Assembly (NCBI RefSeq): GCF_002909255.1
Contig: NZ_PIOB01000005.1
Coordinates: forward strand, 248,001 to 312,000
Source of the DNA: Arenibacter hampyeongensis
GTDB lineage: Bacteria; Bacteroidota; Bacteroidia; Flavobacteriales; Flavobacteriaceae
Direction of reading: 5' to 3'
DNA length: 64,000 nt
Below the pieces are notes generated by a model that saw nothing but the letters and a program-made list of their open reading frames with translations, made no database searches and had not been told where the DNA came from. Below are positions 43,580 to 52,329 of the stretch, piece by piece. The first letter of the stretch is position 1. Each line of letters opens with the position of its first letter. Position numbers and translations under genes: made by a program.

Positions 43580-46101
43580 TACAGTATATATTAGAATGCA
43601 TGGCATTCCAGCTATTGTTTTTGATCGTTTATGATCTGTTCCTAAAACGGGAGACCTTTTTTCAATGGAACAGGGTATACCTGATAGGGACTTTTTTACT
43701 TTCCTTGTTCTTGCCCTGGATCAAGATCGAGGCTTTTAGGACTACAGTATCCTCTGAATATTATATATATCCCGAGTATTTATGGGGAACGGATATGTCC
43801 GAAGGGGTGGTTGTTACTCCTGAAAATTCTCCTTATTTTGATCTTTCTGCAACCGAAATAATATTTTATGGAGGAATGTTAATTGCAGCCTTGCTGTTTG
43901 CTTACAAATTGTTCCAAATAAACCGACTAAAACGTCAAGGTGAAATCCGTTATTTTAAGGACTTTACTAGGGTAGTGGTAAGAAACAGCAATATCGCCTT
44001 TTCTTTTTTTAGATCTATTTTCTTAGGGGACCAGGTGTTGGAAAAGGAACATCAAAGCATTATTCAGCACGAGCTGGTGCATATAGAGCAAAGGCATAGT
44101 TGGGATCTGTTGTTCTTTGAGCTGATGCGTATTCTAGGCTGGTTCAACCCCTTGGTCTACGTATATCAAAATAGGGTTTCCGAATTGCACGAGTTCATCG
44201 CCGATGCAAAAGTGGCCAAGACCCATAAGGCGGAGCAGTATCAATTATTGTTGTCGCAGGTCTTTCAGACCCAACATATTTCTTTCATCAATCAATTTTT
44301 TAAATCATCATTAATCAAAAAACGAATCGTCATGTTACAAAAATCAAGATCTAAGAAAGTTTGGCAGTTAAAGTATTTATTGTTGGTGCCCTTGGTCGTG
44401 GGGATGCTGGTCTATACTTCCTTGGAAGCGCAGGAGTCAAGCCCCGTGGAATCTGAACAAACAGCGAATGATAAGGCCCTGATTCAGAAAATGGAGTTAA
44501 AAATCCAAAATGAAATTGAGGTTAAGGGTTCAGCAGAGGTAGTGTTTAAGGCTTTTATAAAAGGAGGAAGAACTTACGCTGATAGTCTGATTCCTAACAA
44601 GGAAGATTTTTTTGAAAGACAGTTGATTATGAAAAAATATTATGCCGAAATGTATAAAATGATGGATGGCAACATTAGGGATATAGCAAGCACAATGCCA
44701 CCTCCTTCTACGGAATTATATGAGTCATTTGTAGGCAAGAGAAAAGCCTTTCATTTGTTGGATAAAAATTTGAATGCCTCCATAGCTGCCTATGACACGA
44801 ATGTAATGCTGATAGATAATAGAGACAGAATTACCGATGATTATTATGTTTTTGAAGTAAAGAACACTAATGATTTAACTTGGGTTGAGCTAAGGGCATT
44901 AAACGGCAAATTGGAAGAAGTTTTTGAAAGTGGTACTAGCAATTACGAGAGTCTAATTATAACAGATGGTTTATATGATTTTCTTGTTTTTAATACCGCC
45001 AAAAATGATAAAATCAGCGGATTAAACATTCCAGCCCCTAAACAAGATGATGTTGATGTTCCTTTTTCTCAAGCAGAAAAGGTTCCAATTTTTCCCGGTT
45101 GTGAAGACACGGATAATAAAAGGGCCTGTTTTCAACAACAAATGCAGAAACATATAAGTAAGAATTTTAGATACCCCCAGGAAGCTCAGGAAAAAGGGAT
45201 ACAAGGTAAGGTGAATATTATGTTTGTTATTCTAAAAGATGGAAGTATTGGCAACCTTCGCATGCGCTCTCCGGATAAGATTTTGGAAGGCGAGGCGGCC
45301 CGTATTATTTCCTTACTGCCAAAAATGGCCCCTGGGGAGCACGGAGGAAAAAAGGTTAGAGTAGCTTATTCCACCTCTATCACATTTAAACTACAAGGAA
45401 CAGGCGAAGGGGAAGTAACGTGGAAAGAAAATCAAGACGGATCGCTAGATGTGCCCTTTGCGGTAATAGAGGTAGTACCTGTTTTTCCAGGTTGTGAGGA
45501 TGCAAAGGATAAAAGGGATTGTTTTAATGCCATGTTGCAAAAACATATTGGAAAGAATTTTAGATATCCAGAAGAAGCCCAGGAAAAGGGTCTTCAAGGG
45601 CGAGTAAATTTGATGTTTATTATTCAGGAAGATGGAAGCATAGGCAACGTTCGAATGCGTGGACCCGATAAAATTTTAGAAGATGAAGCGGCCCGTATTA
45701 TCTCTTTGTTACCTCAAATGACCCCAGGGGAACAAAATGGGAAAAAAGCACGAGTACCTTTTTCCATCCCAATTACCTTCAAACTTCAAGGGCCTGAAGA
45801 AAATGATTTATCACAATCGTCAGAATTAACGTCAGTTTCGAATACGATGTCCGTTATGGCATATGTTAAAAAGGTTGGTGGTAAAGAGTATCTTCGATGT
45901 ATGGTCACGGATGGGACCAAAGGGTTGCCAGGGGTAAATGTTTCCGTACAAGGAAAAAATGAGGTTCTGGTTACAGACTTTGATGGGATAATTGAGATTG
46001 AAGCCCAGAAAGGAGATGTCTTAACTTTTCAATTCAAAGGATTGCCCACAACTATGCTTGTCGTTACGGATCAACAGAAATACCAAATTACCAATGAATA
46101 G
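43576..46101 (+). CDS. BlaR1-like M56 membrane protease with tandem TonB-type domains and C-terminal CarboxypepD-like domain
   Basis: 841 residues. Residues 1-280 form the M56 metalloprotease part with four membrane helices and the zinc motif HELVH near residue 165 (QHELVHIEQRHSW), and HEFIADAKVAK later. A single helix near residue 275 leads to the periplasm. Two TonB C-terminal-type domains follow at about 493-608 and 625-738. They are near-duplicates, sharing FPGCED, then KNFRYP-EAQEKG. The last 70 residues resemble a CarboxypepD-regulatory plug region (GLPGVNVSVQGKNEVLVTDF). BlaR1 normally senses ligand and cleaves BlaI. Fusion to TonB-like domains is a Bacteroidota trait. Confidence 0.82.
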   Translation: MIQYILECMAFQLLFLIVYDLFLKRETFFQWNRVYLIGTFLLSLFLPWIKIEAFRTTVSSEYYIYPEYLWGTDMSEGVVVTPENSPYFDLSATEIIFYGGMLIAALLFAYKLFQINRLKRQGEIRYFKDFTRVVVRNSNIAFSFFRSIFLGDQVLEKEHQSIIQHELVHIEQRHSWDLLFFELMRILGWFNPLVYVYQNRVSELHEFIADAKVAKTHKAEQYQLLLSQVFQTQHISFINQFFKSSLIKKRIVMLQKSRSKKVWQLKYLLLVPLVVGMLVYTSLEAQESSPVESEQTANDKALIQKMELKIQNEIEVKGSAEVVFKAFIKGGRTYADSLIPNKEDFFERQLIMKKYYAEMYKMMDGNIRDIASTMPPPSTELYESFVGKRKAFHLLDKNLNASIAAYDTNVMLIDNRDRITDDYYVFEVKNTNDLTWVELRALNGKLEEVFESGTSNYESLIITDGLYDFLVFNTAKNDKISGLNIPAPKQDDVDVPFSQAEKVPIFPGCEDTDNKRACFQQQMQKHISKNFRYPQEAQEKGIQGKVNIMFVILKDGSIGNLRMRSPDKILEGEAARIISLLPKMAPGEHGGKKVRVAYSTSITFKLQGTGEGEVTWKENQDGSLDVPFAVIEVVPVFPGCEDAKDKRDCFNAMLQKHIGKNFRYPEEAQEKGLQGRVNLMFIIQEDGSIGNVRMRGPDKILEDEAARIISLLPQMTPGEQNGKKARVPFSIPITFKLQGPEENDLSQSSELTSVSNTMSVMAYVKKVGGKEYLRCMVTDGTKGLPGVNVSVQGKNEVLVTDFDGIIEIEAQKGDVLTFQFKGLPTTMLVVTDQQKYQITNE

Positions 46102-46231
46102 CAACTATGGTTCGTCTAATGAGTAAAATCCCCATGTTTGCACAAAGATATTTTCGGGAAACTATAACCAAGATGTTAAATTATCTCAGCGGACAATATT
46201 AAAATTGGAATCACAAATAATTTATCATTTT

Positions 46232-47371
46232 TTGAATAAAATATATCTAATTTTTCTAGCACTTTTTATGGGAATGAGCAATGCCCAATCTACTCATATG
46301 GCAGTTGCAGACAGTATTTATGCTATCGGTAACTACACCTTGGCCATAAATGAATATGCCAAGGAAAGCTCTTACAACGCCCAATTGCAAATTGCCAGGG
46401 CCTACAATGCCATTGGGAATTACGACAAGGCACTGGCCCAGTATGAGAACATAGTTCAGAAAAATAAATCCCAAGAATTGGCCAAGTATGAGCTTGGAAG
46501 GCTTTATATAAAACTCAAGAAACATGATCTTGCAAAGGAAGTTTTTACTCAATTGACCGCAAGAAATACTATAAATCCTGAATACTTCTACTATCTGGGG
46601 GAGTCCTTAAAGGAGCTAAATCTTCTTTCCGGGAGTATTGCTGCCTACAAGCATTCGGTAGAGATCGATAGCACCCATTTGCGCAGTTTGTTTCAATTGG
46701 GGAAATATTACGTTTTACAAAGGGAGCGGGACTCGGTATTGAAATATGTTGACAAAGGGTTGTATTTTTATGAAAATGATGTAAGCCTAATCAATCTAAA
46801 GGCCCTTGCGAACTACAATGACAATTTATTGTGGCTTGCTTTACCTTTATTTGAAAGGTTGGTTGAATTGGGAGAGCATAAGGAATATATTTATGAGAAA
46901 ATGGGGACTTCTTATTTTGCTATGGGAAAGTACGGGAAGGCAAAGGAGGCCTATGAAAATCTTTTAACTTTTGATGAGGAGAATCCTGTTGCACTTTTTG
47001 GTCTTGGAAATGCCTATGCCAAATTGCAGGAACTGGATAGTGCCAAAATCTACATTAAAAAATCCATAGAAGTACAGAAGGTGGTTTTGGACAAGGAATA
47101 CAATGCCTTGGCCAGATTGGCAATGGAACAAAATGACTTAAAATTGGCAATCGAATATTATAAAAAGGCTTTTAGGGAGGACCCAGCCGGATATTTATAT
47201 AAATATGAAGTTTGCATATTAACAGATGAGTACTACAAAAACCCAAAAATGTCCCTAAAATGCTATGTGGAATATCAAGAGAAATTTGGTCGAAAAAAAG
47301 ATTATTTCTCAGAATTTACTTCCAAAAGGATATTGAAATTAAAGGAGGAAATTCATATGGATACCCCTTAA
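46232..47371 (+). CDS. Exported TPR protein downstream of the BlaR1-like sensor
   Basis: About 379 residues. The start is uncertain: no ATG gives a signal peptide, and two in-frame TTG codons (46205 and 46232) do. The one at 46232 puts NKIYLIFLALFMGMSNAQ right at the N-terminus and is preferred. The mature protein is built of about eight TPR repeats, for instance ARAYNAIGNYDKALAQYENI and GTSYFAMGKYGKAKEAYENL. TPR proteins act as scaffolds. It starts 130 bp after the sensor gene on the same strand, which suggests a link to its function, but no role is established. Confidence 0.78.
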   Translation: MNKIYLIFLALFMGMSNAQSTHMAVADSIYAIGNYTLAINEYAKESSYNAQLQIARAYNAIGNYDKALAQYENIVQKNKSQELAKYELGRLYIKLKKHDLAKEVFTQLTARNTINPEYFYYLGESLKELNLLSGSIAAYKHSVEIDSTHLRSLFQLGKYYVLQRERDSVLKYVDKGLYFYENDVSLINLKALANYNDNLLWLALPLFERLVELGEHKEYIYEKMGTSYFAMGKYGKAKEAYENLLTFDEENPVALFGLGNAYAKLQELDSAKIYIKKSIEVQKVVLDKEYNALARLAMEQNDLKLAIEYYKKAFREDPAGYLYKYEVCILTDEYYKNPKMSLKCYVEYQEKFGRKKDYFSEFTSKRILKLKEEIHMDTP

Positions 47372-47413
47372 ATTGATCAAAAAATTGTAATTTCCGCCCA
47401 GAATCTGGCATAC

Positions 47414-47890
47414 ATGAGGAAAGTTGCGGTTTTGGCTTGTTTTTGTCTTTTTACCTCTTGCGACTGGTTTACTTCCAATGAAGAAAAAACCCAAGAATTG
47501 GTAAATGAGGAAATGCGCAATATAAATTTTAATGAGGTTGATCGCTACCCATTATTTGACAATTGCGATGAAATGTTGGGCAAGGAAGAGCAATTGGACT
47601 GTTTTCAGAATACCCTTTTGTCTCAATATACCGAGACCTTGGAGGATTTTGAGTTTCAATTTGTTTCCGATATCAACACCTCTATATACGTGGACTTTTT
47701 GGTGGACTACAAAGGGGAAATATCCGTCTTGGAAGTGCAGCGCAACGAGGATATTGAAAATCAGATACCAGAATTTCGCAGTATCATCACCCAAAGCCTA
47801 AAAGGACTGCCCCCATTATCGCCCGCCTTAAAACGAGGGGTGCCCGTTTCCTCAAAATTTAGGATCCCCATTATTGTGAATTCTAAATAA
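47414..47890 (+). CDS. Lipoprotein with degenerate TonB-type domain
   Basis: 158 residues. The N-terminus (KVAVLACFCLFTSCDWF) ends with a lipobox, TSC, so it is a lipoprotein. The mature part contains YPLFDNCDEMLGKEEQLDCFQ, which resembles the FPGCED-x7-CFQ segment of the TonB-type domains in the BlaR1-like gene, and a beta-rich remainder with VDFLVDYKGEISVLEV. It lies 43 bp after the TPR gene. It may thus be a separate paralogue of the sensor's output domain. Its function is unknown. Confidence 0.7.
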   Translation: MRKVAVLACFCLFTSCDWFTSNEEKTQELVNEEMRNINFNEVDRYPLFDNCDEMLGKEEQLDCFQNTLLSQYTETLEDFEFQFVSDINTSIYVDFLVDYKGEISVLEVQRNEDIENQIPEFRSIITQSLKGLPPLSPALKRGVPVSSKFRIPIIVNSK

Positions 47891-47921
47891 TCAACGGTAT
47901 AAACCTAAAATAATTCCTGCA

Positions 47922-48479
47922 TTGACAAATGAAAAGATAATATTGGGTATTGATCCTGGAACCACCATTATGGGCTTCGGCCTAATTAAGGTGGTGAATA
48001 AAAAGATGGAGTTTCTGCAAATGAATGAGCTTCTACTTAAAAAATATGATGACCCCTATACCAAGCTAAAACTCATTTTTGAACGCACCATAGAGCTCAT
48101 CGACACCTACCACCCGGACGAAATTGCCATTGAGGCACCTTTTTTTGGAAAGAACGTTCAATCCATGCTCAAATTGGGAAGGGCCCAAGGGGTTGCCATG
48201 GCCGCAGGCTTATCCCGCCAAATTCCTATTACGGAATACCTTCCAAAAAAGATTAAAATGGCCATTACAGGGAATGGTAACGCCAGTAAGGAACAGGTGG
48301 CCAAAATGCTTCAAAGCGTATTGGGCTTAAAATCGCTCCCCAAAAACCTTGACAGTACGGATGGCTTGGCGGCTGCCGTATGTCATTTTTATAACGAGGG
48401 CCGAATAGAAGTCGGTAAAGGCTATAGCGGCTGGGACGCTTTTGTGAAACAGAACGGTGACAAAATCAATAAGCAATAA
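47922..48479 (+). CDS. ruvC: Holliday junction resolvase RuvC
   Basis: 185 residues. It cleaves Holliday junctions in recombinational repair. The RNase H-like core has acidic catalytic residues in LGIDPGTTIMGFG (Asp11), IAIEAPFFGKNVQSMLKLG (Glu near 70) and LDSTDGLAAAVCHF (Asp near 143-147). The start is TTG at 47922, as no ATG precedes the conserved N-terminus. It is followed immediately by the flank of the four-helix-bundle gene, so no ruvA or ruvB is adjacent. Confidence 0.95.
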   Translation: MTNEKIILGIDPGTTIMGFGLIKVVNKKMEFLQMNELLLKKYDDPYTKLKLIFERTIELIDTYHPDEIAIEAPFFGKNVQSMLKLGRAQGVAMAAGLSRQIPITEYLPKKIKMAITGNGNASKEQVAKMLQSVLGLKSLPKNLDSTDGLAAAVCHFYNEGRIEVGKGYSGWDAFVKQNGDKINKQ

Positions 48480-48491
48480 TCAATTAGCAAT
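48475..48491. repeat. Left inverted repeat around the four-helix-bundle gene
   Basis: ATCAATTAGCAAT (48479-48491) is an exact inverted copy of ATTGCTAATTGAT at 48892-48904. Several further bases outside match with few mismatches (CAATAATC against the reverse of GATAATTG). The left copy begins inside the last codons of ruvC, including its stop. Confidence 0.6.
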
Positions 48492-48507
48492 TACCAATAA
48501 TTTATTT

Positions 48508-48872
48508 ATGGGTACTGATAGTAATCCTTTAGCAGAGAAGTCCTATACTTTTGCATTGAAAGTAGTAATGTTATATAAGGAAATCATTAGAAATGAAAAG
48601 GAGTTTGTATTATCCAAACAATTGTTAAGGGCAGGAACATCAATTGGGGCAAATGTATCCGAAGCGAATGGTGCAATTTCAAAAGCGGATTTTCCGCTAA
48701 AATTTCTGTTGCGTATAAGGAGAGCCTAGAAACAAAATATTGGTTGCACCTTTTAAAAGATTCAGATTATATTTCTTCAATTGAAGCAAATAAGTTAATA
48801 GCGGAGGCAGATGAACTATCTAAAATTATGTTTTCCATTCTAAAGACTACAAGGATAAACAAGGCAAAATGA
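48508..48872 (+). pseudogene. Four-helix-bundle protein (S23/IVP-like), frameshifted
   Basis: Starting at the ATG at 48508, the frame reads SYTFALKVVMLYKEIIRNEK, then SKQLLRAGTSIGANVSEANG, typical of the small four-helix-bundle family found in rRNA intervening sequences and elsewhere. At the T-run 48690-48693 the frame shifts by one base. A fifth T would restore DFSAKISVAYKESLETKYWLH and extend to the stop at 48870-48872, for a full protein of about 121 residues. As it stands, the frame ends at 48729. It is either a real mutation or a sequencing error in a homopolymer. The gene is flanked by a pair of inverted repeats and sits alone between ruvC and hemW. Confidence 0.78.
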
Positions 48873-48891
48873 TTCTTAATTCACAATGTTT

Positions 48892-48908
48892 ATTGCTAAT
48901 TGATAATT
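48892..48908. repeat. Right inverted repeat around the four-helix-bundle gene
   Basis: ATTGCTAATTGAT (48892-48904) mirrors the left copy across the gene, 400 bp apart. The repeat lies 14-30 bp before the hemW start. No duplicated target site is obvious at the outer edges. Confidence 0.6.
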
Positions 48909-48921
48909 GTTCACTGATAAA

Positions 48922-50055
48922 ATGAGCGGCATCTACATACATATTCCTTTTTGCAAGCAGGCTTGCCATTATTGCGATTTTCATTTTTCCACCAATATGG
49001 GGAAGAAGGAGGCTATGATATTGGCACTGATAAAGGAATTGGAGCTTAGAAAAGAAGATTTTAAGGATGAGGTGGTGCAGACCATTTACTTTGGGGGCGG
49101 AACTCCATCGGTTTTGGATACTTCCGAAATCGACCGGATAATTGGCACAATCTATTGTAATTATACCGTGGTAAGTGCACCCGAAATAACTTTGGAGGCC
49201 AATCCAGATGATCTGTCCAAGGAAAAGATAGAAGAATTGGGGAGATCTCCGATCAACAGGCTAAGTATAGGCATTCAATCTTTTTATGGGGAAGACCTGA
49301 AAATGATGAACAGGGCACACAATGCCCAAGAGGCTGCAGCATGTATTGCTCTGGCAAAGCTGTATTTTGATAATATTTCCATCGATCTTATTTATGGCAT
49401 TCCCGGACTGACCAATGAAAGGTGGATTTCCAATATAGAAAAGGCCTTGGCTTTTGGAGTACCGCACATTTCTAGCTATGCCCTTACCGTAGAGCCTAAA
49501 ACAGCCTTGAAATCATTCATAGATAAAGGGCTCATCCCCCCCGTGGACGATGAATTGGCAGAAGCCCATTTCCATATTTTGGTTCGGAAATTGACTGAAG
49601 CCGGATTTGTAAATTATGAGATTTCCAATTTTGGGAAACCCGGATATTTTTCACACAATAACACCGCCTATTGGCAAGGAAAAAAATATTTGGGCATAGG
49701 TCCGTCTGCACATTCCTATGATGGAATTCGTAGAGGATGGAATATAAACAACAATGCCAAATACATAAAAGCGATTACTGAAAATCAACTGCCCATAGAA
49801 ACTGAGGTGTTGTCCAAAACAGATCGATACAACGAATATGTCATGACCGGTTTGCGAACCATTTGGGGTGTGTCCTTGGAGCGAATAAAAACCGAGTTTG
49901 GACAGAAGTTTTATACCTATTTGACACAACAGGCTCAAAAAAAAATGGAGGAAGGACTTCTTTACATTGAGAAGGATCATTTATTGGTCTCGAAAAAAGG
50001 GAAATTTTTGAGTGATGGGATTGCCGCCGATTTATTTTTGGTTAACTTGTCCTGA
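48922..50055 (+). CDS. hemW: HemW-type radical SAM heme chaperone
   Basis: 377 residues from the ATG at 48922, which starts MSGIYIHIPFCKQACHYC. An upstream TTG is less plausible. The cluster motif is C-x3-C-x2-C (Cys11, Cys15, Cys18) without the fourth Cys of HemN, which marks HemW. TIYFGGGTPSVL, LEANPDDL, RLSIGIQSF and LIYGIPGLT are the family's radical SAM segments, and ISNFGKPGYFSHNN is typical of HemW. HemW inserts heme into proteins, and is not a coproporphyrinogen oxidase. It starts a co-directional series of short genes. Confidence 0.92.
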   Translation: MSGIYIHIPFCKQACHYCDFHFSTNMGKKEAMILALIKELELRKEDFKDEVVQTIYFGGGTPSVLDTSEIDRIIGTIYCNYTVVSAPEITLEANPDDLSKEKIEELGRSPINRLSIGIQSFYGEDLKMMNRAHNAQEAAACIALAKLYFDNISIDLIYGIPGLTNERWISNIEKALAFGVPHISSYALTVEPKTALKSFIDKGLIPPVDDELAEAHFHILVRKLTEAGFVNYEISNFGKPGYFSHNNTAYWQGKKYLGIGPSAHSYDGIRRGWNINNNAKYIKAITENQLPIETEVLSKTDRYNEYVMTGLRTIWGVSLERIKTEFGQKFYTYLTQQAQKKMEEGLLYIEKDHLLVSKKGKFLSDGIAADLFLVNLS

Positions 50056-50079
50056 GCATGATTAACAAGTTCAGCGTAC

Positions 50080-50829
50080 ATGAAAACCATTATAAAACAC
50101 AACACCAAAAATTACACTATAGATCTTTCCAAGCCCTTGGACATCTCTATTCCCATTACGGGTAAAAGTTCCAATGTAAATGCATGGTATGTAGATCCTC
50201 CAAAAATTGAGCCCCATAGCGAGGGAGAATTTATTGGCAAGGTCACTGAAGGTGCCTCGACCAATTTCAACGATATTAGTTTTAATCCGCATGCACATGG
50301 TACCCACACCGAATGTATTGGCCATATTACAGATGAGTTTTATTCCGTGAACAATAGTTTGTCCAAATTCTTCTTTATGGCTGAGGTAGTAACCATAGCC
50401 CCGGAAAAAATAAAAGGAGATTTTGTAATCTCCAAAAAGCAATTGCAATATGCCTTGGGTAATAAAAATAGGGAGGCTGTAATCATTAGGACCATTCCCA
50501 ACCTAAAGGACAAAATGACCCGACAGTATGCCAATACCAATCCCCCATACCTGTTGGAATCCGCCGCCCAATTGTTGGTAGAAAAAGGAGTGGAGCATTT
50601 GTTGGTGGACCTGCCTTCAGTGGATAAGGAAAAGGATGACGGAGCGCTTTTAGCACATAAAACTTTTTGGAATTACGACGGAAAACGGCGTTTGCAGGCA
50701 ACGATAACCGAGTTTGTTTTTGTAGCCAATTCCATTACGGACGGGAAATATTTTTTGAATCTTCAGATGGCTGCATTTGAAAATGATGCCAGTCCCAGTA
50801 GACCTGTTCTATATTTAATAGAGGAATGA
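50080..50829 (+). CDS. Cyclase family / kynurenine-formamidase-like protein
   Basis: 249 residues, metal-dependent hydrolase of the cyclase fold. DISFNPHAHGTHTECIGH near residues 65-82 is the metal-binding His-x3-His-like motif (HAHGTHTE), and a late segment LLVDLPSVDKEKDDG and AHKTFW fits the family. KynB and other hydrolases share the fold, and the substrate here is not known. It starts 24 bp after hemW and overlaps the next gene by four bases. Confidence 0.8.
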   Translation: MKTIIKHNTKNYTIDLSKPLDISIPITGKSSNVNAWYVDPPKIEPHSEGEFIGKVTEGASTNFNDISFNPHAHGTHTECIGHITDEFYSVNNSLSKFFFMAEVVTIAPEKIKGDFVISKKQLQYALGNKNREAVIIRTIPNLKDKMTRQYANTNPPYLLESAAQLLVEKGVEHLLVDLPSVDKEKDDGALLAHKTFWNYDGKRRLQATITEFVFVANSITDGKYFLNLQMAAFENDASPSRPVLYLIEE

Positions 50830-51200
50830 TGCACAGTAGGATGCAATTGCTTTTAAAAGGGGAAGAATTACTAATGTTTCTTCTGGGAATTTATCTTTTT
50901 AGTTTGTTGGATTATAGCTGGTGGTGGTTTGCTGGTCTAATTTTGGTGCCCGATATTGGGATGCTTGGCTATCTTATAGGAAATAAGATTGGTGCCATTG
51001 GGTATAATATATTCCATCATAAGGGTTTGGCCATCGCTATTTATTTTCTCGGGATTTATCTTTCATTACCTTTGTGTCAGTTAATAGGGATTATCCTGTT
51101 TTCCCATGCTTCCATGGATAGGATATTTGGTTATGGACTTAAATATAACAAGGGTTTTAAATACACCCATTTAGGACAAATAGGTAAGGAGGATGAGTGA
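50826..51200 (+). CDS. DUF4260 family membrane protein
   Basis: 124 residues with about three or four membrane helices. VPDIGMLGYLIGN, GAIGYNIFHHKGLA and HASMDRIFGYGLKY are the conserved parts of DUF4260. The function is unknown. It is translationally coupled to the previous gene through an ATGA overlap and shares eight bases with the next gene. Confidence 0.87.
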   Translation: MMHSRMQLLLKGEELLMFLLGIYLFSLLDYSWWWFAGLILVPDIGMLGYLIGNKIGAIGYNIFHHKGLAIAIYFLGIYLSLPLCQLIGIILFSHASMDRIFGYGLKYNKGFKYTHLGQIGKEDE

Positions 51201-51816
51201 TATATTGGAACTTTTTTTGGGCCTTATTCTAGGGGCTATTGCTATGTACTGGGTGTTTTCTTTTTTTCGAAAAAAACGAAGCAAGGAACTCACCGAACAT
51301 CAGTCCACTATTCTGTTGGACAAGATAAAGAGCGTTTGTAAATTAATAACGGTAGAGGGCGACTTTGCTGAAATCTATAGGTATGAAAACACCAAGGAAC
51401 GCTTTCTGAGTTTGGTAAGCAGTAAGAAGAAGGCCTTGATTATCATAAACGCCAAGGCGCATATTGGTTTTGACCTAAAGAAGTTGCAAATGCATGCCGA
51501 TAACGATAAGAAGAAAATTATCCTTACCAATTTTCCACAGGCTGAAATTTTATCCATTGCCCCTGAACTACAATTTTACGATATACAGAACGGACTTTTC
51601 AATTCTTTTACACCAACTGATCTTACTTCCTTGAATATGGAGGCAAAGCAACATATAAGGGATAAAATTCCCCAAAGTGGTCTAATGGATACGGCTAATA
51701 AAGAGGCCTTGGAAGCTGTACTGTTAATAGAGAAAATTGTGGAAACCATTGGCTGGAAACTGGACTATTCTGCCTTGGAAATGGGCAGTCGAAAAAAGCC
51801 GTTTTTAGATCAATAA
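51193..51816 (+). CDS. DUF4230 family protein, single membrane anchor
   Basis: 207 residues. One N-terminal membrane helix (ELFLGLILGAIAMYWVFSFF) is followed by a soluble domain with VCKLITVEGDFAEIYRY and KKALIIINAKAHIGFDLKK, the signature of DUF4230. Function is unknown. It overlaps the DUF4260 gene by eight bases and is the last gene of this tight group. Confidence 0.87.
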   Translation: MSDILELFLGLILGAIAMYWVFSFFRKKRSKELTEHQSTILLDKIKSVCKLITVEGDFAEIYRYENTKERFLSLVSSKKKALIIINAKAHIGFDLKKLQMHADNDKKKIILTNFPQAEILSIAPELQFYDIQNGLFNSFTPTDLTSLNMEAKQHIRDKIPQSGLMDTANKEALEAVLLIEKIVETIGWKLDYSALEMGSRKKPFLDQ

Positions 51817-51925
51817 TTTCCTTTTGTCCAAAGGTCCCGAATTGGATAATTGTTTTTTATTTTAGCGGATTAAGTGCCAATCTTATAGGTGGAGGCTTGG
51901 GGCAGATTTAAAGAATAACCTAATT

Positions 51926-52321
51926 ATGAGAACTATAATTTATACTGTAATATTTTTAACGATGACCTTATACAGCTATGGTCAAAACAACGAAAACATG
52001 AAGAACTTTGATTCCAACTATGTGCATACCGTTTATTTTTGGTTAAAGAACCCGGATAGTGTTGAAGATAGAAAAGCATTTGAGACATCGATCCTAAAAT
52101 TTATGCGAGATTCCAAATACGCCAAGACCAACTTTGTGGGTGTTCCCCCCACGGCAACGCGTGATGTTGTGGACGGATCCTTTACCTATTCCTTGGTGGT
52201 GTCTTTTGAATCCGCAGATGCTCAGCAGAAGTACCAAACAGAAGAGGCCCACAACTTGTTTGTTGCTGAATCCAGTAATTTATGGACCAAGGTTATTGTG
52301 TACGATTCCTTGGGTATTTAA
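51926..52321 (+). CDS. Exported Dabb (stress-responsive alpha-beta barrel) domain protein
   Basis: 131 residues. A signal peptide (IIYTVIFLTMTLYSYG) precedes a ferredoxin-like Dabb domain with VHTVYFWLKNPDSVEDRKAF and FVGVPPTATRDVVDGSFTY. Dabb proteins form dimers, and some act as small enzymes, but exported members are uncharacterised. It is followed 8 bp later by the acetyltransferase gene, so they share a transcript. Confidence 0.83.
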   Translation: MRTIIYTVIFLTMTLYSYGQNNENMKNFDSNYVHTVYFWLKNPDSVEDRKAFETSILKFMRDSKYAKTNFVGVPPTATRDVVDGSFTYSLVVSFESADAQQKYQTEEAHNLFVAESSNLWTKVIVYDSLGI

Positions 52322-52329
52322 GGTAGTTT

